A stretch of 36,428 nt of DNA from Bacillota bacterium (GTDB lineage Bacteria > Bacillota > Clostridia > Lachnospirales > Lachnospiraceae): NCBI GenBank assembly GCA_023409835.1, contig JAEYQV010000085.1, positions 1-36,428 on the forward strand. The letters are read 5' to 3'. Numbering within the stretch: position 1 is the first letter of the stretch; every line of letters begins with the position of its first letter. The translations under genes and the position numbers were made by a program. The notes beneath the pieces are model-generated. The model did not search any database. It saw nothing but the letters and a program-made list of their open reading frames with translations, and was not told where the DNA came from. Shown here piece by piece: positions 21,531-30,884 of this stretch.

Positions 21531-24131
21531 TTATTCTACTCCCCGCTTGAAATGCCCAGCTGTCCAATTTTCGCCCTTAAGCTCTGCAGCCCGTCCCCTC
21601 CGATACACCTCCGTGAACGCGTTGATTACCTCTTTCGTCTCACTTCCGGTCTCCAGGGTAAAATCCAGTCTTATATTCCGCGGCTTTAAAGCACTGACCT
21701 CTGACGAGTACCTTAACAGGGACAGGCACTGTCCATTTAATATCAGGTTATAGCAGCCGTTACAATTGGTCTGGATATAAAACTTTTTCCCCATACGGTC
21801 AAGGAGATAGTCCCTCCTCTGTTCTCCATTCTTGCATTTACGGCAGCCCTCCGTGCTCTCATAAAGACATTGGGCGGATACCATAAGCGGAAGATATCCA
21901 TAGACCACCATATCGCAATCGCTGATCCCGAGCGTCTTAAGCTCCTTCGAGTTCAGCTCCAACGGTGCGGTAAAGTGATCAATCCCCTTCTCTGTCCAGA
22001 AGGTTTTCGCTTCCCTGTTAAACACATACATATTATGGTTAAGAATAATCTCTTTATCAGAGCTTTCTTCCCTCATTAACGATTGAAGCAGGAATATTTC
22101 TTCATAATTCTTTGCAATAAATCCGCTGATCTCCGGGGCTCTCCATAAGGAATTAAGCTCCTTCCTAAGCTTTTCATATATCGTAAGCCTGCAAATATGC
22201 GGAAGTGCCGGATAGAAGCGCTTGCCTTCCGAAGCAGTCATACCTGCCAGCTTAAGCAGCTCCTCAGGTTGAAAGCCGTCATAATCTGCATAAATCGCCA
22301 TCACTTCAGGGATAGTCAGTGCTGCCCGAAGCTGCTCCATGGTCCGAACCGTTACGCAGATTCCGGGCTTTTCCTGCTCCTGTTTCTTTCCAACCGTATT
22401 TGGCTCTGAAAGGAATACCCCGGGGTGTGCACCTGTATCATTATTCTTCGAATGCACCGAATAATCTTCATATTCCGGCTGATCCTCTGACGCTTCTACG
22501 AAGGTTTTGGTTCCGTCTGCAGCCCGATCCGTCTCGAATGGCTGCTCCGGTACTGTCTCTCTGTAGTAGGCGCCCGCAATCGCTTCGGTCAGCATCCGGA
22601 TGGCATCCCTGCGGATCTCATTTAACCAGGCCACCGGAACGAAGATATTATCCTCCGCCTCAATCGTTAGCTCTTCGAGATAGTACATGGTATCTCCGAG
22701 CTTCTCCAGCGGTGCCTTCAGCTTCTCCTTCGTCATTGGCTGCTTAACCGCCAACTGCACAACCTCCTGATAAGCAGTTACGGTAATATCCTTATAGCTT
22801 ACCGTGAATGTAAGCTTCTCTCCCTGTTTGGCACGGAGTATACCCCGGATTCCAAGCCTTTGGTCCTGTTCGATATAGGAAGCCATAAGCTGATTAAGAA
22901 GCTCGTTATTCCTGGTACGGTACACGGAAGCACCCGGTCGGATTGCCCGGTCGGAGGCCTTTCCCTTCCCATACTCCGTCGGGAGCTTACCCGTATTGGT
23001 CGTAAAGGTTTCTCCTCTTTTCCTCGAATTCTTTACCGTGAATTCATAGCCCTCTTCCTCATGATTCCTGATCTCCAGCACATCCTGGGCATTAATATCC
23101 TCCTTGAGCAGGATTGTAGTCTGGCTTCCTTTGACCGTCAAAACCTCACCGATTAATACCCCGCTGTGGTTCGGTCGATAGAGTGACATCATCTGTTTAC
23201 CATGGTAGCTCTTACTGTAGCCCTCCGAGAAACCGCCCCGGTTATACAGATCCATCAGATTTCTTCTGTCTCTCTCATATTCTGCACTATTAAGATATGT
23301 TTGATACCGTTCCCTGCCATATTCCAGATAGAGATCGGTACATTTTCGATAAATCTGTGTTACTCCGGCAGAATAAGCCGGGCTCTTCATCCTCCCCTCA
23401 ATCTTAAAGGAATCAATCCCTGCCTCAACTAAGTCAGGAAGGATTGCGGTGGTATGGATATCCTTCGGACTGAGCAGATATTTTTCATTGCCGGCCGATA
23501 GCTGCTGCTCACCGGAGTGGAACCGGTAGGGCATACGACAGGGCTGGGCACACCTTCCCCGGTTGCCGCTCCTTCCGCCGATTATGCTGCTCATCAGACA
23601 TTGACCGGAATAGCAATAGCATAGTGCTCCATGTACAAAGGTCTCTATTTCCAGATCCGTATGATCACGGATGGTCCTGATTTCCTTGAGGGACAGCTCT
23701 CTGGCGGTTACCAGCCGGGTAACCCCGGAGGTCTTTAAAAGCTCCGCTCCCTGTGCCATCGTTACGGTAGTCTGCGTACTGGCGTGAATCGGCAGCTTCG
23801 GAAAGTTTCTATGAATAAAATGCATGACCCCCGGATCCTGGACGATAACCGCATCAAGTCCCCGTTGATAGAAATTCACAAGAAAGCGATAAAGCTTGTC
23901 CTTCCTCTCCTCCTCCTTCAACAGCGTATTCACGGTTAGATAGAGCCTCTTATCACGGATATGGGCTTCCTCTATGGCACGGACCAGAGTCTCTTCCTCC
24001 AGGTTGTTCGCATAGGCTCTGGCTCCAAAGCTATAGCCTCCGATATATACCGCGTCACAGCCTGCATTCATCGCTGCTCTCATACTCTCGTAAGATCCTG
24101 CCGGTGCTAATATTTCAATTTTACGTTTCAT
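21531..24131 (-). CDS. U32 family protein with DUF3656 region (RlhA/TrhP-like)
   Basis: This is an 866-aa protein. Its N-terminal U32 domain starts MKRKIEILAPAGSYESMRAA and contains the Cys-rich CYCYSGQCLMSSIIGGRSG and GRCAQPC segment, which in relatives ligates an Fe-S cluster. A DUF3656-type region follows (about 380-500). The C-terminal third has more Cys (CRKCKNG, NCNGCYNLILNGQC). U32 proteins were first called collagenases, but E. coli and Bacillus members make hydroxylated bases: 5-hydroxyuridine in tRNA (TrhP) or hydroxycytidine 2501 in 23S rRNA (RlhA). RlhA also has DUF3656, so an RNA-hydroxylation role is the better guess. It follows zapA across a 242-base gap. Confidence 0.88.
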   Translation of the reverse strand: MKRKIEILAPAGSYESMRAAMNAGCDAVYIGGYSFGARAYANNLEEETLVRAIEEAHIRDKRLYLTVNTLLKEEERKDKLYRFLVNFYQRGLDAVIVQDPGVMHFIHRNFPKLPIHASTQTTVTMAQGAELLKTSGVTRLVTARELSLKEIRTIRDHTDLEIETFVHGALCYCYSGQCLMSSIIGGRSGNRGRCAQPCRMPYRFHSGEQQLSAGNEKYLLSPKDIHTTAILPDLVEAGIDSFKIEGRMKSPAYSAGVTQIYRKCTDLYLEYGRERYQTYLNSAEYERDRRNLMDLYNRGGFSEGYSKSYHGKQMMSLYRPNHSGVLIGEVLTVKGSQTTILLKEDINAQDVLEIRNHEEEGYEFTVKNSRKRGETFTTNTGKLPTEYGKGKASDRAIRPGASVYRTRNNELLNQLMASYIEQDQRLGIRGILRAKQGEKLTFTVSYKDITVTAYQEVVQLAVKQPMTKEKLKAPLEKLGDTMYYLEELTIEAEDNIFVPVAWLNEIRRDAIRMLTEAIAGAYYRETVPEQPFETDRAADGTKTFVEASEDQPEYEDYSVHSKNNDTGAHPGVFLSEPNTVGKKQEQEKPGICVTVRTMEQLRAALTIPEVMAIYADYDGFQPEELLKLAGMTASEGKRFYPALPHICRLTIYEKLRKELNSLWRAPEISGFIAKNYEEIFLLQSLMREESSDKEIILNHNMYVFNREAKTFWTEKGIDHFTAPLELNSKELKTLGISDCDMVVYGYLPLMVSAQCLYESTEGCRKCKNGEQRRDYLLDRMGKKFYIQTNCNGCYNLILNGQCLSLLRYSSEVSALKPRNIRLDFTLETGSETKEVINAFTEVYRRGRAAELKGENWTAGHFKRGVE

Positions 24132-24373
24132 TCCATCCTGCCTTTCTTTCTAGTTACATACACGCGAAAGCAGATTACTCCAACGATATCAGAGTCCTAC
24201 CGGCTTACACTAAGACTTCGATATGAATTCATAAGTGCCACGTGAACGAAACAAGTAGCTATTAAGTTCATTGTCTTCCTTTAACGTGGAAAGAGACTGC
24301 CCGCAGGGTGCACATTGTAGCCTATACGGTACAGCATGCATCATTCCATTTTGGACAGCCTCTTAAATCTATG
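24132..24373 (-). ncRNA. Candidate structured RNA between zapA and the U32 gene
   Basis: The 242-base gap folds well on the minus strand. GCATGCTGTA pairs with TACAATGTGC (ten pairs, one mismatch) around CC-GTATA-GG. CTGC/GCAG and CCACGT/ACGTGG hairpins follow. Then ATATC-GA-AGTCTTA pairs with TAGGACT-CT-GATAT (24186-24224) in a 12- to 13-bp stem. Pairing works on both strands, so the strand is not certain. In gammaproteobacteria the 6S RNA gene follows zapA, which raises 6S as a possibility, but I could not match its consensus here. It could equally be a leader of the U32 mRNA. Confidence 0.35.
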
Positions 24374-24784
24374 TTATCTTTTCTTCTCATCATTCAATTC
24401 TGTTTCTAAACGGACAATCTTCTTCTGAGCCTCGTTAATCTCCCGTTTTAGATCCTCGATTTCCTTTTGGGTGGAGCTTTGCTTCGTCTGAGCTGTAATC
24501 AGTTCATGCTTTAAGTCAAAGATTTCTTTTCCCTTAGAGTCATTCTCCGCTTCGATCTCCTTAACCTTTTGAAGGGCTTTATAATAATCATCCGCGATAT
24601 TAATCTGAATAAGAATATTTTTTAAATCAGAGTCCAAAAACTTATATGCATCCCTGTTCCGGAATTCATTATGCTTACTGTTGATGTAGGAAGCGATCTT
24701 CTGTAAATACTCCTCGCTCTCATACCCACTTAACGTATATCTTTTGTTATTAATGATAACCTCAATATCGTTAAACTTATTCAT
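24374..24784 (-). CDS. zapA: Cell division protein ZapA
   Basis: This is a 136-aa ZapA-type protein that bundles FtsZ filaments at the division ring. The N-terminal domain (NDIEVIINNKRYTLSGYESEEYLQKIA) matches the FtsZ-binding fold. A long coiled coil (about 55-136; KALQKVKEIEAEND and heptads to the end) gives the dimer or tetramer. The start is placed at 24784, where GGGAGGT lies 4 bases upstream; the ATG at 24796 overlaps that binding site. It has its own promoter and follows ruvB by 131 bases. Confidence 0.9.
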   Translation of the reverse strand: MNKFNDIEVIINNKRYTLSGYESEEYLQKIASYINSKHNEFRNRDAYKFLDSDLKNILIQINIADDYYKALQKVKEIEAENDSKGKEIFDLKHELITAQTKQSSTQKEIEDLKREINEAQKKIVRLETELNDEKKR

Positions 24785-24868
24785 ACTACCTCCCATGCTG
24801 CATCTTCAATGCAGTACCGCCCCCATTATTCGTTGGAAATCAGGAAGATGCATTGCTCTAATATATTT

Positions 24869-24897
24869 ATTATAACTGATGACCAAATGTTATACAA
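24869..24897 (-). promoter_or_regulatory. Promoter of zapA
   Basis: On the minus strand TTGTAT (24892-24897) is followed after 17 bases by a perfect TATAAT (24869-24874), in the gap between ruvB and zapA. Confidence 0.75.
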
Positions 24898-24915
24898 GCA
24901 AACTTTGTAAGAGAA

Positions 24916-25923
24916 TTATTCGTTTTTTATTTGTTGGGATAAACCGACATGCCGGTAGGCCAGCTCCGATGCAACCCTTCCCCTTGGAGTTCGCAGGATC
25001 AGACCGTTCTGTACCAGATAGGGCTCATAGACCTCCTCGATTGTCCCCACATCCTCACCGATAGTGGTTGCGATCGCTTCAATTCCTACCGGTCCTCCGC
25101 CGAATTTCTCAATCATTGTAGTCAGAATTTCCCGGTCGATATGATCCAGACCCAGCTTGTCCACCTCTAAAAGATCCAGCGCAAAACGGGCAACCTCCTT
25201 CGTAATCCTGCCATCATATTTTACCTGAGCAAAATCTCTGACCCGCTTCAGCAATCGGTTGGCAAGACGGGGTGTTCCTCTCGATCTGCGGGCAAGCTCC
25301 GTGGCTCCCTCCTCATCGATCTCCACCTGAAATACCTCCGCTGACCTCTGGATGATCTGCTTCAGCTCCTCTATTGTATAGAAATCCAAACGATTCACGA
25401 CTCCAAAACGGTCCCGAAGGGGCGGTGTCAGCATGCCTGCTCTGGTGGTTGCTCCAACCAGAGTAAATCTCGGAAGCTCCAGCCGTATGGACTTTGCCGA
25501 GGCACCCTTTCCGATTACAATATCAATAACAAAATCCTCCATAGCAGGATAAAGGAGCTCCTCCACCTGGCGGTTCAGTCTGTGAATCTCATCCACAAAC
25601 AGGACGTCCCCTTCCTGCAGATTATTCAGAATGGCTGCCATCTCTCCGGGCTTCTCAATCGCAGGACCGGAGGTGATCTTAATATTCACTCCCATCTCAT
25701 TGGCTATGATGCCTGCCAGGGTTGTTTTTCCTAATCCCGGTGGTCCGAAGAACAACACATGATCCAGGGTCTCCTTCCGCTGCTTGGCCGCTTCGATATA
25801 AACCTTCAGATTATCCTTGACCTTGGACTGACCGATATAATCCGTCAGCAGCTGCGGTCTTAAGTTGCTCTCCAGCTTCTTATCCTCTTCTAAAATATCA
25901 GTTGTTATCACTCGCTTCGTCAT
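24916..25923 (-). CDS. ruvB: Holliday junction helicase subunit RuvB
   Basis: This is a 335-aa AAA+ motor that drives branch migration with RuvA. Walker A is FFGPPGLGKTTLAG, Walker B is VLFVDEIHRLN, sensor 1 is LVGATTRAGML, and the arginine-finger segment PPLRDRFGVV follows. The C-terminal winged helix (LGLDHIDREILTTMIEKFGGGPVGIEAIA) closes the protein. Length is normal. GGAG lies 7 bases before the ATG. It follows ruvA by 79 bases, so it is in the same unit as ruvA and the upstream YvyF-like gene. Confidence 0.98.
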   Translation of the reverse strand: MTKRVITTDILEEDKKLESNLRPQLLTDYIGQSKVKDNLKVYIEAAKQRKETLDHVLFFGPPGLGKTTLAGIIANEMGVNIKITSGPAIEKPGEMAAILNNLQEGDVLFVDEIHRLNRQVEELLYPAMEDFVIDIVIGKGASAKSIRLELPRFTLVGATTRAGMLTPPLRDRFGVVNRLDFYTIEELKQIIQRSAEVFQVEIDEEGATELARRSRGTPRLANRLLKRVRDFAQVKYDGRITKEVARFALDLLEVDKLGLDHIDREILTTMIEKFGGGPVGIEAIATTIGEDVGTIEEVYEPYLVQNGLILRTPRGRVASELAYRHVGLSQQIKNE

Positions 25924-26002
25924 CTATGTTCTCCATATCTGTAATACTTCCTCTGTATGCCCGAATCATAAGTCGGAAGGTAAATCTATGTCAAATATCA
26001 GC

Positions 26003-26611
26003 TTAATACATCTTCTTTAAGCAGAGCTTCAGGATCTCCTCCGAGGTCATGGTCTCGGTGATATCCACCTGATTAACGATTTTCAAAGCCTCGGAGCCGG
26101 AATAGCCAAGAACGGTAAGCGCCTGTACCGCTTCCTCCTTCTTACCAAAGATACCTGCACCCTCCCGTTTCTCTGCCTGATTGATGAGCTTCTGTTCGAA
26201 GGCTGTTTCCAGCTTAAATTTGTCCTTAAGCTCCAACACTAATTTGCCTGCGGTCTTCGCTCCAATTCCCGGAGCCTTTGCTATCGTTTTCGTGTCCTCA
26301 GCCAGAACTGCAAAGCGAATCTCATCAGCTGAGATAGCCGACAGGATACCGAGTGCTCCCTTGGGACCGATCCCATTCACCGTGATTAAGAGCTTGAACA
26401 TATCCAGATCATCCTTCGTCAGGAAGCCGAACAGATTGATTGCATCCTCCCTGACATGCAGATACGTATACAGCTTAACGGCTGTTCCCCGGGAGGGAAG
26501 CTCCATGATAGATTTTGACGGCAGGTATACCTCGTAGCCGATATTTCCTACCTCCAACACCACATAATTATCTTTAATTTCCGCCAATTCCCCTTTTAAA
26601 TAACCTATCAT
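26003..26611 (-). CDS. ruvA: Holliday junction protein RuvA
   Basis: This is a 202-aa protein that binds four-way junctions as a tetramer and loads RuvB. The N-terminal OB domain starts MIGYLKGELAEI, the helix-hairpin-helix pair is in LLITVNGIGPKGALGIL and IAKAPGIGAKTAGKLVLELKDK, and the C-terminal domain (EEAVQALTVLGYSGSEALKIV) is the RuvB-binding module. Length is typical. AAGGAG lies 7 bases before the ATG. It starts 12 bases after the YvyF-like gene. Confidence 0.98.
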   Translation of the reverse strand: MIGYLKGELAEIKDNYVVLEVGNIGYEVYLPSKSIMELPSRGTAVKLYTYLHVREDAINLFGFLTKDDLDMFKLLITVNGIGPKGALGILSAISADEIRFAVLAEDTKTIAKAPGIGAKTAGKLVLELKDKFKLETAFEQKLINQAEKREGAGIFGKKEEAVQALTVLGYSGSEALKIVNQVDITETMTSEEILKLCLKKMY

Positions 26612-26623
26612 CTCGCTGCTCCT

Positions 26624-26878
26624 TTATTCATCCGGTAATTTTTCAAAACGCCCCCTGGCAATATTAAGCCTTCCCTCTTTCAGATAATTCAGCACCTCGT
26701 AGGCTGTGATCCCCAGTGCCTCCGATATCTGCAACGCGTTGCTGTTCGGATATTCCTTCAGATAAGCCACAATATCATCAAAATGGTCATCATCCAGCCT
26801 CCTGCAGTCCTCGCAGGTATATGCCTTCAAACGGGACATAAAGACCTTATGGCAATGCTTACAGACATTCGTATACAT
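26624..26878 (-). CDS. Small zinc-finger/helix-turn-helix protein, YvyF-like (TIGR03826)
   Basis: This is an 84-aa protein with two Cys pairs (CKHCHKVF and CEDCRRL) forming a likely zinc knuckle. The C-terminal half resembles a small helix-turn-helix (NALQISEALGITAYEVLNYLKEGRL). The pattern matches the YvyF/TIGR03826 'flagellar operon protein' family. No flagellar genes are in the window, and here it precedes ruvA by 12 bases. It may be a small DNA-binding regulator; this is inference from fold only. AAGGAG lies 6 bases before the ATG. Confidence 0.8.
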   Translation of the reverse strand: MYTNVCKHCHKVFMSRLKAYTCEDCRRLDDDHFDDIVAYLKEYPNSNALQISEALGITAYEVLNYLKEGRLNIARGRFEKLPDE

Positions 26879-26958
26879 GGTTGACTCCTTTCCGCATCGA
26901 AAATGCTTCCTGCAAAGTCCTGCATAATACCCCCGGAAACCGGCGGTAGCCTTATCCG

Positions 26959-29418
26959 CTACATAAGGGTTGAGAACAAATTCAACACCATCTGGTACAG
27001 CTTAATATAGACAGGCCGGTTCATCCATTCCTCATAGGTAACCTCCCGGCTCTCTTCCATCGTCTTCAGAAGATCCTCCCGGATCCTGTCAATTACTTCT
27101 CTGTTACAGATCCAGACCCCGCATTCGTATTGCAGATGGAAGCTGCGGTAGTCCATATTGATGGTTCCGACAATACCGGAGTCTTCGCTTATGATCGTCT
27201 TAGCATGAATAAAACCCGGTTTATATTCAAAGATTCTGACTCCTGCCTCCAGCAGTCTTCCATAATTATAATTCGTTAATAGCTTAACATTCTTCTTATC
27301 GGGAATGAACGGTGTAATAATTCGCACGTCTACTCCGCTGATGGCCGCTGTGATCAAAGCCTCTCGCATATCATCTTCAATTATAAGATATGGAGTTGTA
27401 ATGTACAACACTTTCTTGGCATAATATATCATCTGCTTATAGATATTCTCGATCGGGTTCTTGGGATTATTGGCGGGTCCGTCCGATATTACCTGACAGA
27501 ATACATCATTCTCTTCAAAGACTTTCGTAGGTCGAAAGCTCTCATAATCGATCTGTCCGGTTCCGGAAGCCTCCCACATCTGCAGGAAGGCGACTGTGAG
27601 TCCCCAGACTGCATCACCGGTTACCTTTATGCCATTATCCTTCCATACACCGAATCTCGGTACGAGGTTCACATATTCGTCTGCCAGATTCATACCGCCG
27701 GTGAAACCGACATTACCATCTACTACAATAATCTTCTGATGGGACCGGTAATTCATGTACAGCTTATCCGTATACTTATGAATCGGGTTAAATACGCGTA
27801 TCTCAAAGCCTTCATTCTCCAGGCTTTTTCTGAAATTTCTCGGTGTTCTCAGCATTGCTCCAAAGTCGTCATAAAGGAACATGACCTTTACCTTCTGAGC
27901 TATTTTCTTCAATAGCAGCTCGTGCATCCTATCCCAAAGAGCTCCCTCACCGACAATGTAAAAATTAATCAGGATAAAACGCTCGGCTTTCTCCATCTCC
28001 TCAAAAATTGCTTCAAAGGTTTCCTCCGCCATGGGATAATAGTCAATCTTGTTATTCTTATATAAAGGAAAATTATTCCGTTCCAGATATCTCGTCATTC
28101 TGCTCTTGGTCGGATATTTTTTAGCAAATTCTCTGATTACCTCAGCATTATACTCGAGGAACTGATTCCCCCTTGTCAGCTTCTGCAGAATTCTTCGGTG
28201 AAGCTTCTTCCCCCTTCGGTTTCCCCAGAGTATAAACATTAAAAACCCGGTGATCGGTAATATGGCGATGATACAGATCCAGCTGATTTTATAGGATACA
28301 TTACGATTATCATTCACCAATCCTATAATAATTACAATACTCATCACCTGCAGGAGGTAGTATAAGTAAACGGAGAAATCCTTCAATACATAAGTAAAAT
28401 AGAAAATCAGGATGAACTGCAGCAGAACCAGAAGTCCTACGATAGCAGCCCATAGAAAGCCGCTAAGATAGCCCTTAATTCGTCCGGTCATCTCTTCTTT
28501 GATATCCTTCCCCAACTCTTTGGCCCCCTTCATCGTAATTTTATCCTTCAGCTCATGCAATGCGGCTTCCCTTAAGCCCACCTTCATGGTAGGGAAGGCC
28601 TTCAGGATATGGATATGCAGCTTCTTACCCGCCAGTATTTGATAGCGTCTTGTAAATTCCTTAATACCGGCTTCCATATCTGTTCCGATTTTCTTAGGCT
28701 CCTGCTTCGCTAAGCCTGATTTATGGGATAGCTTTCCCATCGCTGTGCTCTTAAGTTCAACAAGCATACCGGAGAGCCTTAAGCCGGTCAGCTTCTCCTT
28801 CATTTCTTCCTTGGTTTCATACAGCTTTGACACGACCGCAAATTCCATCAGCTCCTCCCGTAACTCAGATAGCTTCTGAAGCAGCCGGTCAAAGGAAACC
28901 GTATCGATAACAGTAACAGTAATATCGGCAAGAAATAGTGTAATTATTACATAGCCGGCGATTTCTCCGCTAAAACGCGGGATAATGTTTAAGATATAGT
29001 CAATTCCCGGTTGGAAGATCAGCACCAAAAGCAGTGCCAGAAATCCCCATATAACGGATACCAGGAGGCAGACCCTTCCCTTCAGATTAAACCGGTGACT
29101 GCTGTAATCCCACCATCTGGCATGGAACAGCCCTTCCATCAGTACGGAAGTAAAATACTCCAGCAGTGTTGCCAGAAAGCTTCCTCCGATAAACACCATT
29201 AACAGGTTATCCCTATATCCCCAGAATACAAAATAGATGAACAAAGCACCCAATCCATAAACCGGTATTACAGGGCCATGTAAGAAGCCCCTGTTTACGA
29301 TGGTCTTCGTTTTTACAGAGACCAGCAGGCTTTCATAAATCCATCCAATCAAGCAGTAGATAAAGAATATGTAGAATACCTGATAGAATTCATAGCCGAA
29401 CAGCCTGAATTCCCACAT
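26959..29418 (-). CDS. Cardiolipin synthase fused to a PF06541-type membrane domain
   Basis: This is an 819-aa membrane protein with two parts. Residues 1 to about 175 hold several transmembrane helices and match the PF06541 (CmpB-like, 'putative ABC-transporter type IV') pattern, with NRGFLHGPVIPVYGLGAL and the WWDYS motif. A charged helical region (about 180-310) follows, then two or three more helices (about 322-400). The C-terminal part is a phospholipase-D-type cardiolipin synthase: HKD1 is HQKIIVVD (H560, K562, D567). HKD2 is HAKTIISED, with Glu745 where Asp is usual. The second ATG (29418) is preferred because AAAGGGG is 8 bases before it. It has its own promoter and is divergent from yprB. 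Confidence 0.87.
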   Translation of the reverse strand: MWEFRLFGYEFYQVFYIFFIYCLIGWIYESLLVSVKTKTIVNRGFLHGPVIPVYGLGALFIYFVFWGYRDNLLMVFIGGSFLATLLEYFTSVLMEGLFHARWWDYSSHRFNLKGRVCLLVSVIWGFLALLLVLIFQPGIDYILNIIPRFSGEIAGYVIITLFLADITVTVIDTVSFDRLLQKLSELREELMEFAVVSKLYETKEEMKEKLTGLRLSGMLVELKSTAMGKLSHKSGLAKQEPKKIGTDMEAGIKEFTRRYQILAGKKLHIHILKAFPTMKVGLREAALHELKDKITMKGAKELGKDIKEEMTGRIKGYLSGFLWAAIVGLLVLLQFILIFYFTYVLKDFSVYLYYLLQVMSIVIIIGLVNDNRNVSYKISWICIIAILPITGFLMFILWGNRRGKKLHRRILQKLTRGNQFLEYNAEVIREFAKKYPTKSRMTRYLERNNFPLYKNNKIDYYPMAEETFEAIFEEMEKAERFILINFYIVGEGALWDRMHELLLKKIAQKVKVMFLYDDFGAMLRTPRNFRKSLENEGFEIRVFNPIHKYTDKLYMNYRSHQKIIVVDGNVGFTGGMNLADEYVNLVPRFGVWKDNGIKVTGDAVWGLTVAFLQMWEASGTGQIDYESFRPTKVFEENDVFCQVISDGPANNPKNPIENIYKQMIYYAKKVLYITTPYLIIEDDMREALITAAISGVDVRIITPFIPDKKNVKLLTNYNYGRLLEAGVRIFEYKPGFIHAKTIISEDSGIVGTINMDYRSFHLQYECGVWICNREVIDRIREDLLKTMEESREVTYEEWMNRPVYIKLYQMVLNLFSTLM

Positions 29419-29463
29419 ATGCATTTCCCCTTTACCTTAAGGTATCATTACGCTATATGGATA

Positions 29464-29491
29464 ATTTTATCATAATAAAAAACGATGTAAA
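29464..29491 (-). promoter_or_regulatory. Promoter of the cardiolipin synthase gene
   Basis: On the minus strand TTTACA (29486-29491) is followed after 16 bases by TAAAAT (29464-29469). The leader is about 40 bases. Confidence 0.6.
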
Positions 29492-29529
29492 GCATTCACT
29501 CCTTAAAAAAGTCTAAAATATTGTTAAAC

Positions 29530-29558
29530 TTGGTGTTTTACTTAAAATATGATAGAAT
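29530..29558 (+). promoter_or_regulatory. Possible promoter of the yprB-like gene
   Basis: TTGGTG (29530-29535) and TAGAAT (29553-29558) are 17 bases apart. The -35 box is weak. A small GGTTGT/ACAACC hairpin lies in the leader before the ribosome binding site. Confidence 0.45.
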
Positions 29559-29620
29559 AACCTTATTTACAGGAGCTGGTTGTTTAAGACAACCGGATAA
29601 CGTAAGAAAGGAGAACGGCA

Positions 29621-30751
29621 ATGATCATCAGAGAGCTTCCGGTGAAGCTGACGCTTCAATATCCCTTAGAATATAGCTTGAATAAGACGGTCTTTTTTGA
29701 TATTGAGACTACGGGCTTTGCGGCAGAGACTACATATCTGTACCTGATTGGCTGCATCTATCACAAGGAAGATGCCTTTACTCTGATCCAGTGGTTTTCG
29801 GAGGATCCGAAGGAAGAGAAGGAGCTGATCTCCTTGTTTTTCGATTTCTTAAAGAGCTATGAGGTTCTCCTCCATTACAACGGCTCCGGCTTTGATATTC
29901 CATACCTCCAGAGAAAATGCGAGCTTCACAGGCTTCCCTATTCCTTCGAGGCTTTGGAGAGTATCGATCTGTATAAAAGGATAGCTCCCTTCAAGAAGCT
30001 GTTGAAGCTGGATAACTATAAGCAGAAATCCATAGAAGCCTTCTTAAAGGTAAGCCGGAAGGATGTTTCAAACGGCGGTGATCTGATCCAGGTATATCAA
30101 AGCTATATCGGCAAGCGGCACTTAGAAAAACTGAGGGAATTACGCAGCCCGCAGCCGGAGAAGACATCCCCCTCCGAAGCCGATGAGCTTCTGCAGCTTC
30201 TGCTGCTTCATAATGAGGATGATGTGAAGGGACTGGTACAGATCTGTCCAATCCTATTTTATTCCGATCTTTTCAGCAAACCGTTCCATATCCTGCAGGC
30301 CGGAATCGATGACAGCAAGCTGTCCGTCCTCTTTGAGCTTTCATTTTCCCTACCGGTCAGGGTAAGCTATGGAAGTGACATGATTTATTTTACCGCCAGT
30401 GAGAAATCAGCGCAGCTTACCATACAGACCTACGAGGGTGAGTTGAAATACTTTTATGATAATTACAAGGATTATTATTATCTTCCGGATGAGGATACTG
30501 CTGTTCATAAAAGTGTCGCCCTCTTTGTGGATAAGGAATTCCGGCAGAAGGCTAAGCCCTCTAACTGCTATACCAGAAGACAGGGCGTGTTCGTTCCCCA
30601 GTACTCCCCGATCCAGTCACCGGTGTTTAAGCATTCCTACCAGGATCAGCTGTCCTTTATCGAGGTTCATACGGATTTCCTTTTGAAGGAGGAGAATCTG
30701 GAGCTGTATGTCGCCCATATCCTTCAGCATCTGATTTCCGGAAAATCCTGA
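29621..30751 (+). CDS. YprB-like ribonuclease H-fold exonuclease
   Basis: This is a 376-aa protein with the YprB RNase H-like domain (PF13482), a DEDD-type exonuclease. Catalytic acids are Asp27 and Glu29 in FFDIETTG, Asp92 in YNGSGFDIPYL, and Asp201 in HNEDDV near residue 200. The C-terminal 170 residues have no clear family; in relatives the domain often sits with a TPR region. Its substrate is not established. GGAG lies 7 bases before the ATG. It is plus-strand, divergent from the Cls gene and convergent with the rpmF operon. Confidence 0.88.
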   Translation: MIIRELPVKLTLQYPLEYSLNKTVFFDIETTGFAAETTYLYLIGCIYHKEDAFTLIQWFSEDPKEEKELISLFFDFLKSYEVLLHYNGSGFDIPYLQRKCELHRLPYSFEALESIDLYKRIAPFKKLLKLDNYKQKSIEAFLKVSRKDVSNGGDLIQVYQSYIGKRHLEKLRELRSPQPEKTSPSEADELLQLLLLHNEDDVKGLVQICPILFYSDLFSKPFHILQAGIDDSKLSVLFELSFSLPVRVSYGSDMIYFTASEKSAQLTIQTYEGELKYFYDNYKDYYYLPDEDTAVHKSVALFVDKEFRQKAKPSNCYTRRQGVFVPQYSPIQSPVFKHSYQDQLSFIEVHTDFLLKEENLELYVAHILQHLISGKS

Positions 30752-30884
30752 ATTAACCTGAGTATTCATAACAATATATCGGTATCATAAATTTATTAAT
30801 GGAACTTTAAAAGACAATGATAGAATCGGAGACCATATGATATCTTCTGATTAATAAGAGGAAATGATAAATCGTATTGCCACA

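Noticed and set aside
22319..22747. A 142-aa plus-strand reading frame
   Set aside because: Shadow of the U32 gene; biased composition and no ribosome binding site.
21531..24131. U32 protein as a secreted collagenase
   Set aside because: No signal peptide, and characterised relatives hydroxylate RNA; the old name is misleading.
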